Below are positions 55,167-63,211 of a stretch of DNA of 64,000 bases, piece by piece. Source of the DNA: Streptomyces lydicus (GTDB lineage Bacteria; Actinomycetota; Actinomycetes; Streptomycetales; Streptomycetaceae); NCBI RefSeq assembly GCF_004125265.1, contig NZ_RDTE01000003.1, positions 3,286,001 to 3,350,000 on the forward strand. Direction: 5' to 3'. The notes under the pieces were generated by a model that was not told the origin of the DNA, did not search any database, and saw only the letters and a program-made list of their open reading frames with translations. Within the stretch, counting starts at the first letter, position 1, and the number at the start of each line of letters is the position of its first letter. Made by a program: the position numbers and the translations under genes.

Positions 55167-56381
55167 CTGACTGCGCAGCTCTCACGCTCCTCACGGCGGG
55201 AGCCCCACGACGCGGAGAGCCCGGGGCCCCCGGCGCCCTCCGCCGACCCGGCGGTGCCGGACCCCGGCATCTCCGGCTCCCCGCCATCGAACCGCACCCC
55301 GAAGAGCCCGGCCGGCGCTCGGCTGCGAGGGCGCCTGGTGCAGCGCATGCGAGCCGCGGCCCGCATGCAGACGCTCGCCGACGGCTCACCCGCGCTCTGG
55401 GACCAGGACGCGGACCGCACGGAGGCGCCGCACCCCGGCACCCGCAACCCGCCGGGCACGGACGGGAAACCCTCCCCGCCGGCACCGACACCGGCCGCAG
55501 CCGGGAAGACCTCCCCGCCGACCACACCGCCGGCGGCGCGGCAGCGCCATCCCCGCAGGACGCTGCTCGCCGCGGCGGTCGGCGGCGTGGCCCTGCTGTC
55601 GGTGCCGTTCCTGCTCATGGCGCCGGGTTCGCACGGCAAGTCCACGGACCGTCAGGGCGCCTTGGCCGACATCCCGCAGGACGCCGTGCCCGGGAGCCGG
55701 GCGCCGTCCTCCTCCGGCTCCCACTCACCCTCCGCCTCCAAGTCCGCCGCCTCCGCCGCGCCCTCCACCTCCGCGGGGCACCACGCCCCGAAGCCGAAGC
55801 CCCGCCCGGGGAACGGTCACCCGGCCGGCCCCGGCGGCGCCCCGACGGTGGACTCCCCGGCGAAGAACGCGCTCTCGGGCGGTTCGCTCGCCCCGGCCGG
55901 CTCCCGGCTGTTCGGAGGCGCCTCCCAGGCGCTGCTGCACAACCGCGCCACCGGCCTCTGCGCCGACCTGCCGGACCTGGGCAACGGGGCGGCCAACGGT
56001 CCCGTCAACGAGTTCCACTGCCAGGCCGGTGACGCCGACAACCAGATGTGGAACCTCCAGATGGTCCAGGGCAAGGGACCGGGGGGCGCGAACCTCTTCG
56101 TGGTCCGCAACACCAAGGACAATCTGTGCATGGACCTGCCGGACTTCGGCGGGCAGCCGGCGGGCACCAAGGTCTCCGAGTTCCCGTGCAACGGGAGCGC
56201 CCAGGACAACCAGACCTGGTACGTCTGGCCGGGACAGGACAACCACTACCAGCTCCGCAACTCCCGGAGCGGCGGCCTGTGCCTGGGCGTCGACGGGGGG
56301 CCGGGCGCCGGCCCCGACGCCCGCCTCCAACTGCGGCCCTGCGGACCCGCCGACACCGACTGGTCCTGGTCGGGTTCCTGA
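55167..56381 (+). CDS. Membrane-anchored ricin-type beta-trefoil protein
   Basis: 404 residues from the proposed CTG start at 55167, which lies 6 bases after a perfect AAGGAGG; no ATG or GTG in this frame is as well placed. The cytosolic N-terminus (about 130 residues) is Pro/Arg-rich. One membrane helix follows (about 131-153, LLAAAVGGVALLSVPFLLM), then a Ser/Pro-rich spacer and a ricin-B fold from about 250 to the end. The fold has three subdomains, each with a cysteine pair (GLCADLPD/FHCQ, NLCMDLPD/FPCN, GLCLGVDG/LRPC), and QxW motifs NQMW and NQTW with a final DWSW. It probably binds sugar outside the cell. It sits between the two regulator pairs and may be a sensor or a co-regulated surface protein. 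Confidence 0.8.
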   Translation: MTAQLSRSSRREPHDAESPGPPAPSADPAVPDPGISGSPPSNRTPKSPAGARLRGRLVQRMRAAARMQTLADGSPALWDQDADRTEAPHPGTRNPPGTDGKPSPPAPTPAAAGKTSPPTTPPAARQRHPRRTLLAAAVGGVALLSVPFLLMAPGSHGKSTDRQGALADIPQDAVPGSRAPSSSGSHSPSASKSAASAAPSTSAGHHAPKPKPRPGNGHPAGPGGAPTVDSPAKNALSGGSLAPAGSRLFGGASQALLHNRATGLCADLPDLGNGAANGPVNEFHCQAGDADNQMWNLQMVQGKGPGGANLFVVRNTKDNLCMDLPDFGGQPAGTKVSEFPCNGSAQDNQTWYVWPGQDNHYQLRNSRSGGLCLGVDGGPGAGPDARLQLRPCGPADTDWSWSGS

Positions 56382-56405
56382 AGTCCACGGAATTCACGGA
56401 GTTCA

Positions 56406-56444
56406 CGGGGCTCCCCGCGTTCACGGAGTGCGCGGGGAGCCCCG
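56406..56444. terminator. Bidirectional terminator between lectin and second LAL gene
   Basis: A perfect 14-bp stem (CGGGGCTCCCCGCG and its complement) with an 11-nt loop in the 91-bp gap between two convergent stops. Confidence 0.85.
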
Positions 56445-56472
56445 CCGGTCGGCGACCACGACGCACCGTCCG

Positions 56473-59331
56473 TCACCCCAGCAAGTGCACATGGCCGGGT
56501 TGCGCCACGGAGCGAGCGTCGCCCCCCGCTGCCGGCACGTGGGGCAGCAGGCCCAGCCGGGCCAGGCTCCCGTCGAGCCGGGACGCGGCCAACTCCGTGC
56601 GGGAACGGCACCCGGTGCGCTGGAAGAGCCGGGTCAGCCGCTGCTCCACGGTCTTCTCGCTGCACGCCATGAGGGCGGCTATCCGCCGGTTCGTCTCACC
56701 GTCGCTCACCAGGTCGATCAGGCGCACATCGCTCTCGTTCAGCCTGGTCGGAGTGGCCCGCCGCCGCGGCAGGCTCAGCTTCAGACCGTTCTGCCGCGCC
56801 CGGACGGCGAGAATGTCGCGCAGGTACGCCGATGCCCCGAGCGACTGCGCGTCCCGCACGGCCTCGTCCAACCAGGTCTGGGGGTCGTCGCCCACCACGA
56901 CCAGGCACTCCCAGGCGAACAGCGCCAACAGCCGGTCGCCGCGCCGCCGCACCAGGGGTAAGGCGGTCCGCACGCTGCCGGCGTCGCGGTGCAGCAGCGC
57001 CCGCCCGAGGAGTACGGACTCCCGCGTCATCGGGGAGTCCACCTCGTCGTGCAGGGCGTCCAGTTCCTCCTGCGCCCGCTCGCAGTCCCGCTCCCGGCCG
57101 TCCCGCGAACCGAACGAGAGCAACCGCAGCAACAGCCGGTCCAGGCCCGCGAGCACACCGTTCTCGCGCGCCCACTCGACGTCCTGCCACGCCCGCTCGA
57201 ACGCCTCGTCGGCCCCGCCCGTCGCGTGACGGACGCTCAGCCACACCCGCCCGATCAGGGGGTGGAAGACGGTCTCGGGTATGAGCTCCAGCCATGCGCG
57301 GGCCTGCCCGATGTCGCCGCGTATCCAGTGGATCTCGCCCGCCAGCGCCCGTGCCAGCTGGGCGGCGCCGGAGAAATCGCGGGACCTGCTGCGCAGTTCG
57401 ATCCGGCGGACCCCGGACAGCGTCTCGTCCCACCGGCCCGCGAGGTAGTCGCGGACCACCGCGTGGTACCGCACCGCGGTGCTGTCGCCGGCCTTGACGT
57501 ACCGGTCCGCCAGCACCGCCTCCAGGGCACCGGCCAGGTCACCGTACGCGGCGACGCCGCGCAGCCGGTCCCAGGCCGCCCCCTCGACCGCCACCGGCAG
57601 GTCGCGGCGGGCCCGTTCGCTATCCTCCCGCCCGCCCACCACCGCCGCCAGCAGCCGGGTCTCGGCCGGCGTGGGCAGCGGGCCACAAGCGGGCTCGTCC
57701 GCCCCGGGCGCGCCGGCCCACACCATGGGGGTCAGCGGCCCGATCCCGTACCGCCCGCCCAGCGCCGCCAGGCCCGCCGCCGCCGGTATCCGCCGCAGCG
57801 CGGCGGAGCGCCGGTCCTCCGCCGCCTCGGTGTGCCGGGGGCCGTGTTCGTGCAGCGCCGCCATGCTCCAGGCGCGGGCGCTGAAGTCCAGGTCGGCCCC
57901 GGCGTTCGCGGGCGCGGCGTCGAGGCAGGCGGTCAACGGCTCCGCCAGCGCCAGCGACCCGGCGTAGTCGGCGTTCCGCAGGCCGAGTTCCAGCGCCTGG
58001 CGCAGCACGCCGGACGCCTCCGGTCCCGGCCGCATGCGGTCCAGCGCCGCGCCGTAGACAGCGACCGCCCGGGGCGCGGAGAACCGCGCGTACCTGCCGG
58101 CTGCCGCCAGCAGCAGCGGCACCGCGACCCCGTCGTCCAACTCCGGGCCGACGGCGATCGCGTGGCCGGCCAGTCGGGGGTGGCCGGTGCCCGCGGAGAC
58201 CGGGCCGAGCCGGTCGAGAGCCGTACGCACGATACGGGCGTGCAGCTCCGGCACGTCGCAGGTGACGGGCAGCTTCCGCAGCGCCGCCGCCAGCGCCGGC
58301 ACGGCGAATCCCACCCGCCCCTCCTGGTCGGCCATCAGCACGCCCTGGGTGAACAGCTGGTCCACAGCCCGGACGGCGTCGGGCCTGGCTCCCCGGCCCG
58401 GCGTCGTCATGCGGTGCAGGTCCTCCAGGCGCAACTCGGCCGTGGCGACCAGGCGGGCCAGCGCGGCCGCGACCTTGGTGCGCCCGGCGTCCGGGGGGAG
58501 GTCCGGCCACCCGAGGGCGGCCAGCTCCTCCGCGTCCCCGCCGAAGCGCAGGCCGCCCGCCGGTTCGCTGAGGGCGAGCCGGCCGTCCAATTCCAGGAGC
58601 GCCCCGTCCTGTTCGATCCCGGCGAGCACCGAGAGCAGCGCGGCGGGGTTGCCCCTCAAGGGGCCGAGGGAGCGGGCCACCGCCGTCACCAGGTCGGGCT
58701 CGACCGGGTGGCCGAGCCGACGCGAGAGCATTTCGCGCACGTCGTCCGGCGCCAGCGGGCCCAGGTCGAGTACGTCATCGGCGGCCGGCGGCAGGTGTTC
58801 GCCGCGGTGTGCCGGCGCGGCCGGCCGGGACGCCAGCACCACGGGCAGGCCGACGGGCCGGAAGACGCGCAGCAGCAGCCCCAGAGCGGAGGCGGTGGCC
58901 GGCGGCAAGCCGTCGATGCCGTCCACCACCATGGAGAACGGGACGTGCTCCGCCGCGTCGGTGAGGACCTCGCCGATCGTGGACAGCAGGGCGAGCCCCC
59001 CGTCACGGCCGGCGGTCCGCAGTTCCACGCGCCGGATCTCGACCACGCGCGCCGGCAGCCGGCCATCGCTGATCCGGGCCAGCAGCCGGCAGACCGCGTC
59101 GACCAGCGCCGCCGTGCCCGGCTCCCCCTCGGACGTCGACAGGCCGAGCCGCAGCACCTTCGCGCCGCCCTGCACCGCCGCCAGGCGGCCGGACTCCACG
59201 ACGGTGGTCTTGCCCACTCCGCCGGCACCGGTGACCAGCACGGTCCGTGCGGTGCCGGTGGAGCCCAGTGCGCGGGCGACCGCGCGGACGTCGTCCTCCC
59301 TGCCTGGCAGGGACGAACCGGGCTGCTGCAT
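56473..59331 (-). CDS. LAL-type ATPase/LuxR regulator (copy 2)
   Basis: 952 residues. The start at 59331 (MQQPGSSLPGREDDV) has GAGGAG upstream; the frame is open for another 740 bases but that runs across the divergent gene. The ATPase domain has an intact Walker A, GAGGVGKTT, near residue 33 and a Walker B-like FSMVVDGIDGLP. A TPR-like middle of 600 residues follows, then a LuxR helix-turn-helix (ESDVRLIDLVSDGETNRRIA, SEKTVEQRLTRLFQRTGCRS). It is divergent from the second small LuxR gene, so the pair shares a 259-bp promoter region. Confidence 0.9.
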   Translation of the reverse strand: MQQPGSSLPGREDDVRAVARALGSTGTARTVLVTGAGGVGKTTVVESGRLAAVQGGAKVLRLGLSTSEGEPGTAALVDAVCRLLARISDGRLPARVVEIRRVELRTAGRDGGLALLSTIGEVLTDAAEHVPFSMVVDGIDGLPPATASALGLLLRVFRPVGLPVVLASRPAAPAHRGEHLPPAADDVLDLGPLAPDDVREMLSRRLGHPVEPDLVTAVARSLGPLRGNPAALLSVLAGIEQDGALLELDGRLALSEPAGGLRFGGDAEELAALGWPDLPPDAGRTKVAAALARLVATAELRLEDLHRMTTPGRGARPDAVRAVDQLFTQGVLMADQEGRVGFAVPALAAALRKLPVTCDVPELHARIVRTALDRLGPVSAGTGHPRLAGHAIAVGPELDDGVAVPLLLAAAGRYARFSAPRAVAVYGAALDRMRPGPEASGVLRQALELGLRNADYAGSLALAEPLTACLDAAPANAGADLDFSARAWSMAALHEHGPRHTEAAEDRRSAALRRIPAAAGLAALGGRYGIGPLTPMVWAGAPGADEPACGPLPTPAETRLLAAVVGGREDSERARRDLPVAVEGAAWDRLRGVAAYGDLAGALEAVLADRYVKAGDSTAVRYHAVVRDYLAGRWDETLSGVRRIELRSRSRDFSGAAQLARALAGEIHWIRGDIGQARAWLELIPETVFHPLIGRVWLSVRHATGGADEAFERAWQDVEWARENGVLAGLDRLLLRLLSFGSRDGRERDCERAQEELDALHDEVDSPMTRESVLLGRALLHRDAGSVRTALPLVRRRGDRLLALFAWECLVVVGDDPQTWLDEAVRDAQSLGASAYLRDILAVRARQNGLKLSLPRRRATPTRLNESDVRLIDLVSDGETNRRIAALMACSEKTVEQRLTRLFQRTGCRSRTELAASRLDGSLARLGLLPHVPAAGGDARSVAQPGHVHLLG

Positions 59332-59469
59332 CGACCGACTCCTCACTCCGGGCCCGGCAGGCAACCGCCGGGTGATGGTCCGAAAGCCTGGCGCCGGCCT
59401 CGTCGACGTCTGAGGCCATGAGGCCGCATCCGGCGTCCGGCGAATCCGCTGGGTACCGATCGGTGCTGG

Positions 59470-59482
59470 TGCCAGGTTTCCC
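59470..59482 (+). promoter_or_regulatory. Shared 13-bp element upstream of small LuxR gene, copy 2
   Basis: TGCCAGGTTTCCC, 108 bases before the GTG at 59591. It is identical to the element at 51646-51658 in front of the paralogue. Confidence 0.5.
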
Positions 59483-59531
59483 TGTCGTTTGGTGTCCAGC
59501 GATCCGCTCCCGGCCGTGACCTGAACCGTGC

Positions 59532-59569
59532 GTGACACCATTGACGTCTTGAACAAATGATGAACTACT
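59532..59569 (+). promoter_or_regulatory. Candidate promoter of small LuxR gene, copy 2
   Basis: TTGACG (59541-59546) and, 17 bases on, ACTACT (59564-59569) in an unusually A/T-rich patch. GTGACACC (59532-59539), the complement of the GGTGTCAC core, touches the -35. Confidence 0.45.
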
Positions 59570-59590
59570 CCTTTGTCTGCGGGAGGTCTG

Positions 59591-60223
59591 GTGCCACAGC
59601 AAACGCCCACGCAGAAAGTGGGGGTGGCGATCCACTCTCCCGACGCCCTCACCCGCGCCGGCCTGGCCAGCCACCTCCAGCACGACCGGCGCTTCTGCGA
59701 GACGTCCGCGGACCAGGCGGACGTGACCGTGGTCGTGGTGGACACCGCGAACGCCGCCACCCTCAGCCTGCTGCACAGCCTCTCCGCCTCCTCACAGGCA
59801 CGCTTCGCGCTGCTGGTCGGACGGCAGTGGCAGGCCGACATCTTCGCCGCGGTCGACCGCGGGGTACGCGCCGTACTGTGGCGCGACAGCTTCACCCCGG
59901 CGGCCTTCTTCCAGGCACTGCTCACCGTCGCGCGCGGTGGCGGCAGCTTTCCCCCCGCCCTCCAGGGAACCCTCATGCGGCAGGTCCAGTGGACCCACCA
60001 CGAGGTCCTCACGCCCCGCGGCCTGACCGCCTCCGGTGTCAGCCCCCGCGAGGTGGACGTCCTGCGCCTCATCGCGGAGGGCCTGGAGCTGTCGGAGATC
60101 GCAGAGAAGCTCGCCTATTCCGAACGCACCGTCAAGTACGTGCTCTATGGCCTGATGAAGCGTCTGAACCTGCGCAACCGGGCGCACGCGGTCTCCTACG
60201 CCCTGCGCACCGGGCTGATATGA
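59591..60223 (+). CDS. Small LuxR/NarL-type regulator with atypical receiver domain (copy 2)
   Basis: 210 residues from the GTG at 59591, chosen because GGGAGG lies 5-10 bases upstream; a TTG at 59573 has no such site. It aligns along its whole length with the regulator at 50898-51542: RAGL then LQHDR, AAVDRGVRAVLWRDSFTP, and the helix-turn-helix REVDVLRLIAEGLELSEIAE with SERTVKYVLYGLMKRLNLRN. The receiver-like part again lacks the acidic pocket (VAIHSPDAL). Divergent from the second LAL gene. Confidence 0.9.
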   Translation: MPQQTPTQKVGVAIHSPDALTRAGLASHLQHDRRFCETSADQADVTVVVVDTANAATLSLLHSLSASSQARFALLVGRQWQADIFAAVDRGVRAVLWRDSFTPAAFFQALLTVARGGGSFPPALQGTLMRQVQWTHHEVLTPRGLTASGVSPREVDVLRLIAEGLELSEIAEKLAYSERTVKYVLYGLMKRLNLRNRAHAVSYALRTGLI

Positions 60224-60260
60224 CCGGCCGGTCCGCCCGGGGAGTGCTCGGCAACCCCGC

Positions 60261-60295
60261 GACCGGTGCGTGTCTCCTGGAGCCCCGCACCGGTC
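60261..60295. terminator. Bidirectional terminator between LuxR gene and cdd
   Basis: A perfect 10-bp stem (GACCGGTGCG / CGCACCGGTC) with a 15-nt loop in the 101-bp gap between convergent stops. Confidence 0.75.
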
Positions 60296-60324
60296 AGGCT
60301 GCCGGCCCTGCACCCAACGGCCCG

Positions 60325-60744
60325 TCAGCCCACCAGATGCCCCGGCCCGAACGCGTCCGGCAGCAGCTCCGACAGTGGCCGGATGCCCGCCGCCGTGTCG
60401 ACCAGGAGGTCCGGGCCGCCGTGTTCCCACAGGAGTTGGCGGCAGCGGCCGCAGGGGACCAGCAGCTCGCCCGCCCCGTCGACACAGGTGAAGGCGGTCA
60501 GGCGGGGTGCCGGTCCGTCGGTGGTGGTCCGGCCCGCGAACAGGGCGGAGACCAGGCCGCATTCGGCGCAGAGGGCGAGGCCGTAGGAGGCGTTCTCGAC
60601 GTTGCAGGCGGCGATCGTGCGGCCGTCGTCCACGAGGGCGGCGGCGCCGACGGGGTAGCCGGAATAAGGGGCGTAGGCCCGGGACATCGCGTCCCGGGCC
60701 TGCGCGCGCAGTGCGGTCCAGTCGACCGGCACCGGTGGTGTCAT
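60325..60744 (-). CDS. cdd: Cytidine deaminase
   Basis: 139 residues, the small tetrameric type. It converts cytidine and deoxycytidine to uridine forms. The zinc site is complete: CAEC (Cys ligand and catalytic Glu) and PCGRC (two Cys), with the substrate-binding NVENASYG before them. The ATG at 60744 overlaps the stop of the permease gene by four bases, so it is the last gene of the importer operon as seen here. Confidence 0.95.
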   Translation of the reverse strand: MTPPVPVDWTALRAQARDAMSRAYAPYSGYPVGAAALVDDGRTIAACNVENASYGLALCAECGLVSALFAGRTTTDGPAPRLTAFTCVDGAGELLVPCGRCRQLLWEHGGPDLLVDTAAGIRPLSELLPDAFGPGHLVG

Positions 60745-62021
60745 GTGCCTTGTCCTCGGCGGTAGGGCTTGCCGTTCGCCTTCGGGGGCCGCAGTCGCTG
60801 GGCGGAGAGGGCGAGGACGAGCAGGGTGGCGATGTACGGGCTCGCCTCGACCAGTTCCAGCGGAACGGTGTCGGCCAGGAAGTACCAGCCTATGAGGACG
60901 ACGGCCGCCACCGCCGACAGCGCGGCCTGGGTGCGCTTGGCGGCGCGCAGCTTCAGCAGCGCGATCACCGCGAGCAGCGCGGCCAGGCCCAGCAGCAGGG
61001 CGTGGACGGTCGGGCCGCCGCTGCGCAGCTGCATGGCGTCCATGAAGCCGAACAGGCCCGCGCCCATCGCGACGCCGCCAGGACGCCAGTTGCCGAAGAT
61101 CATCGTGGCGAGACCGATGTAGCCGCGGCCGCCGGTCTGCCCGTCCTGGTAGAAATGCACCCCGATGGAGAGGAAGGCACCGCCGAGGCCGGCCAGGGCG
61201 CCGGAGACCAGGACCGCCGCGTACTTGTACGAGTACACGTTGACGCCCAGGGACTCGGCCGAGACCGGGGCCTCGCCGCAGGAGCGCAGCCGCAGGCCGA
61301 ACGAGGAGCGCCACAGCAGGTAGAAGGTGCCGACGAACAGGCCGATGGTGAGCAGGGTCAGCCAGGAGACGTTGGTGACCGCCGCGCCGAGGATGCCGGC
61401 GACGTCGGAGACCAGGAACCAGTGGTGCGCCTCCAGCGAGTTCAGCGCGTCCGACAGGCCGGGGACGGTGAAGCTCGGCATGTCGGGCATCGGCGGGGAC
61501 TGCTTGTCGTTGCCGCCGGCCAGCATGGCCGCGCTGCCCTCCTGGCCGAACAACAGGGTGGCCAGGTACTGGGTGGCGCCGAGCGCCAGGATGTTGACCG
61601 CGACGCCGGAGACGATGTGGTCGACGCCGAAGGTGACGGTGGCGACGGCGTGGATCAGGCCGCCGAGCGCACCGCCGGCGATGCCGGCCAGCGCCGCCGC
61701 CCAGGGGCCGTGCTCCCAGCCGACCCACCCGGCCGCGAACGAGCCGAGCATCATCATGCCTTCGAGGCCGATGTTGACCACGCCGGCCCGCTCGGCCCAC
61801 AGGCCGCCCAGACCCGCCAGGCCGATCGGCACGGCGGCGCTCAGTGCGGCGCCGAACTGGCCGGCGGAGGTGAGGTCCGCGGTGCCGGTGACGGCCCGCA
61901 GGAGGGAGAGCGCGACCAGCGCGCCGGCGATGATCAGCAGGATCCAGGGGTAGGTCAGCTTGCGCCGCCCGCCCTTCCCGGGGACCGCGAGCTTCGTCGC
62001 GGTCTTGAGGTCCGTACTCAC
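60741..62021 (-). CDS. ABC transporter permease, nucleoside/simple-sugar type (second)
   Basis: 426 residues, about ten membrane helices, BPD_transp_2 family. Signature stretches: AERAGVVNIGLEGMMMLG and the loop CGEAPVSAESLGVNVYSYK. It pairs with the permease encoded upstream to import nucleosides, like the Bacillus NupNOPQ system. The GTG start at 62021 overlaps the upstream stop by four bases. Confidence 0.9.
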   Translation of the reverse strand: MSTDLKTATKLAVPGKGGRRKLTYPWILLIIAGALVALSLLRAVTGTADLTSAGQFGAALSAAVPIGLAGLGGLWAERAGVVNIGLEGMMMLGSFAAGWVGWEHGPWAAALAGIAGGALGGLIHAVATVTFGVDHIVSGVAVNILALGATQYLATLLFGQEGSAAMLAGGNDKQSPPMPDMPSFTVPGLSDALNSLEAHHWFLVSDVAGILGAAVTNVSWLTLLTIGLFVGTFYLLWRSSFGLRLRSCGEAPVSAESLGVNVYSYKYAAVLVSGALAGLGGAFLSIGVHFYQDGQTGGRGYIGLATMIFGNWRPGGVAMGAGLFGFMDAMQLRSGGPTVHALLLGLAALLAVIALLKLRAAKRTQAALSAVAAVVLIGWYFLADTVPLELVEASPYIATLLVLALSAQRLRPPKANGKPYRRGQGT

Positions 62022-63211
62022 GCCGACACCTCCGGCTTGTCGCTCTTGTCAGACTTGTCGGCGTTGGTGGTGCGGGACAGGGCGGCCAGCTCCTCGCCGA
62101 CCTTGCGCTGCTGCAGGCGCAGCCCGTAGCGGCGCACGATCTCGTAGGCGATGACGACGCAGAGCACGATGACGCCCTGGATGACGCCGACGATCTCCTG
62201 CGCGTAGCCCTCGAACTCCAGGCGGGAGCCGGTGCGGTCGAGGAACGCCCACAGCAGGGCGCCGAAGGCCATCCCGACCGGGTGGTTGCGGCCGAGCAGG
62301 GCGATGGCGATGCCGGTGAAGCCGATGCCGGCCGGGAAGTCCGTGCCGTACTGGAAGGACTCGCCGAGCAGGGTGGGCATGCCGACCAGGCCGGCCGCGG
62401 CACCCGACAGCAGCATGCTGCTGACGACCATGCGCTTGACGCTGACGCCGCTGGCCTCGGCGGCCGACTCGGAGGCGCCCACGGCGCGCAGGTCGAAGCC
62501 GAAGCGGGTGCGGTTGATACCGAACCAGTACAGCGCGCCGGCCAGCACCGCGATCACCACGAAGCCGTAGACCGGCTTGGGGTGGGTGGGGAAGGAGAAG
62601 AAGTGGCTGGATTCCGGGAGGAACTTGGTGTGCAGGAGGTTGCCGTCCTTGATGGCGAGGCGGCCGTCCTGCAGGAAGTAGCCGATGATCGAGGCGGCGA
62701 TGGCGTTCAGCATGATCGTGGTGATCACTTCGCTGACGCCGCGGGTGGTCTTCAGCAGACCCGCGATGCCCGACCAGATCGCGCCCACCAGCATCGCGAC
62801 GACGATGAGCAGGATGATCTGGATCGCGCCGGGGAGGGCGATGGCCCCGCCCACGGCCGCGGCCGCGAAGGCCGCCAGGCGGTACTGGCCGTCGACACCG
62901 ATGTTGAAGAGGTTCATACGGAAGCCGATGGCGACCGCCAGCGCCGAAAGGTAGTACGGCACCGCCTTGTTGATGATCCAGACCTGGCTGTCGCTGTAGT
63001 GGCCGTAGTCGGCCATGATCCCGTAGGCCCGGAAGGGGTTCTCGCCGGACGCGAGGAACACCAGGGAGGAGATCACTATCGCGGCGACGATGGCCAGGAC
63101 GGGCGCGGCGATCGCGAGGATCACCTTGTCGCGGGTGGCGCTCCTGGCGATGGCGTCCACGGCGGGGGTCTTGGCGGGGCCCTGGGGGGAGCTGGTCGTG
63201 GAGGTACTCAC
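62018..63211 (-). CDS. ABC transporter permease, nucleoside/simple-sugar type (first)
   Basis: 397 residues, multi-spanning, BPD_transp_2 family: GFRMNLFNIGVDGQYRLAA, then VSEVITTIMLNAIA, and the ATPase-contact loop RAVGASESAAEASGVSVKR. The GTG start at 63211 overlaps the ATPase stop by four bases. The C-terminal tail has a short DKS repeat. Confidence 0.9.
   Translation of the reverse strand: MSTSTTSSPQGPAKTPAVDAIARSATRDKVILAIAAPVLAIVAAIVISSLVFLASGENPFRAYGIMADYGHYSDSQVWIINKAVPYYLSALAVAIGFRMNLFNIGVDGQYRLAAFAAAAVGGAIALPGAIQIILLIVVAMLVGAIWSGIAGLLKTTRGVSEVITTIMLNAIAASIIGYFLQDGRLAIKDGNLLHTKFLPESSHFFSFPTHPKPVYGFVVIAVLAGALYWFGINRTRFGFDLRAVGASESAAEASGVSVKRMVVSSMLLSGAAAGLVGMPTLLGESFQYGTDFPAGIGFTGIAIALLGRNHPVGMAFGALLWAFLDRTGSRLEFEGYAQEIVGVIQGVIVLCVVIAYEIVRRYGLRLQQRKVGEELAALSRTTNADKSDKSDKPEVSA

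Noticed and set aside
60325..62403. Fusion of cdd to upstream sequence in one long frame
   Set aside because: The upstream part is a shadow of the permease gene; cdd has its own ATG overlapping the permease stop.
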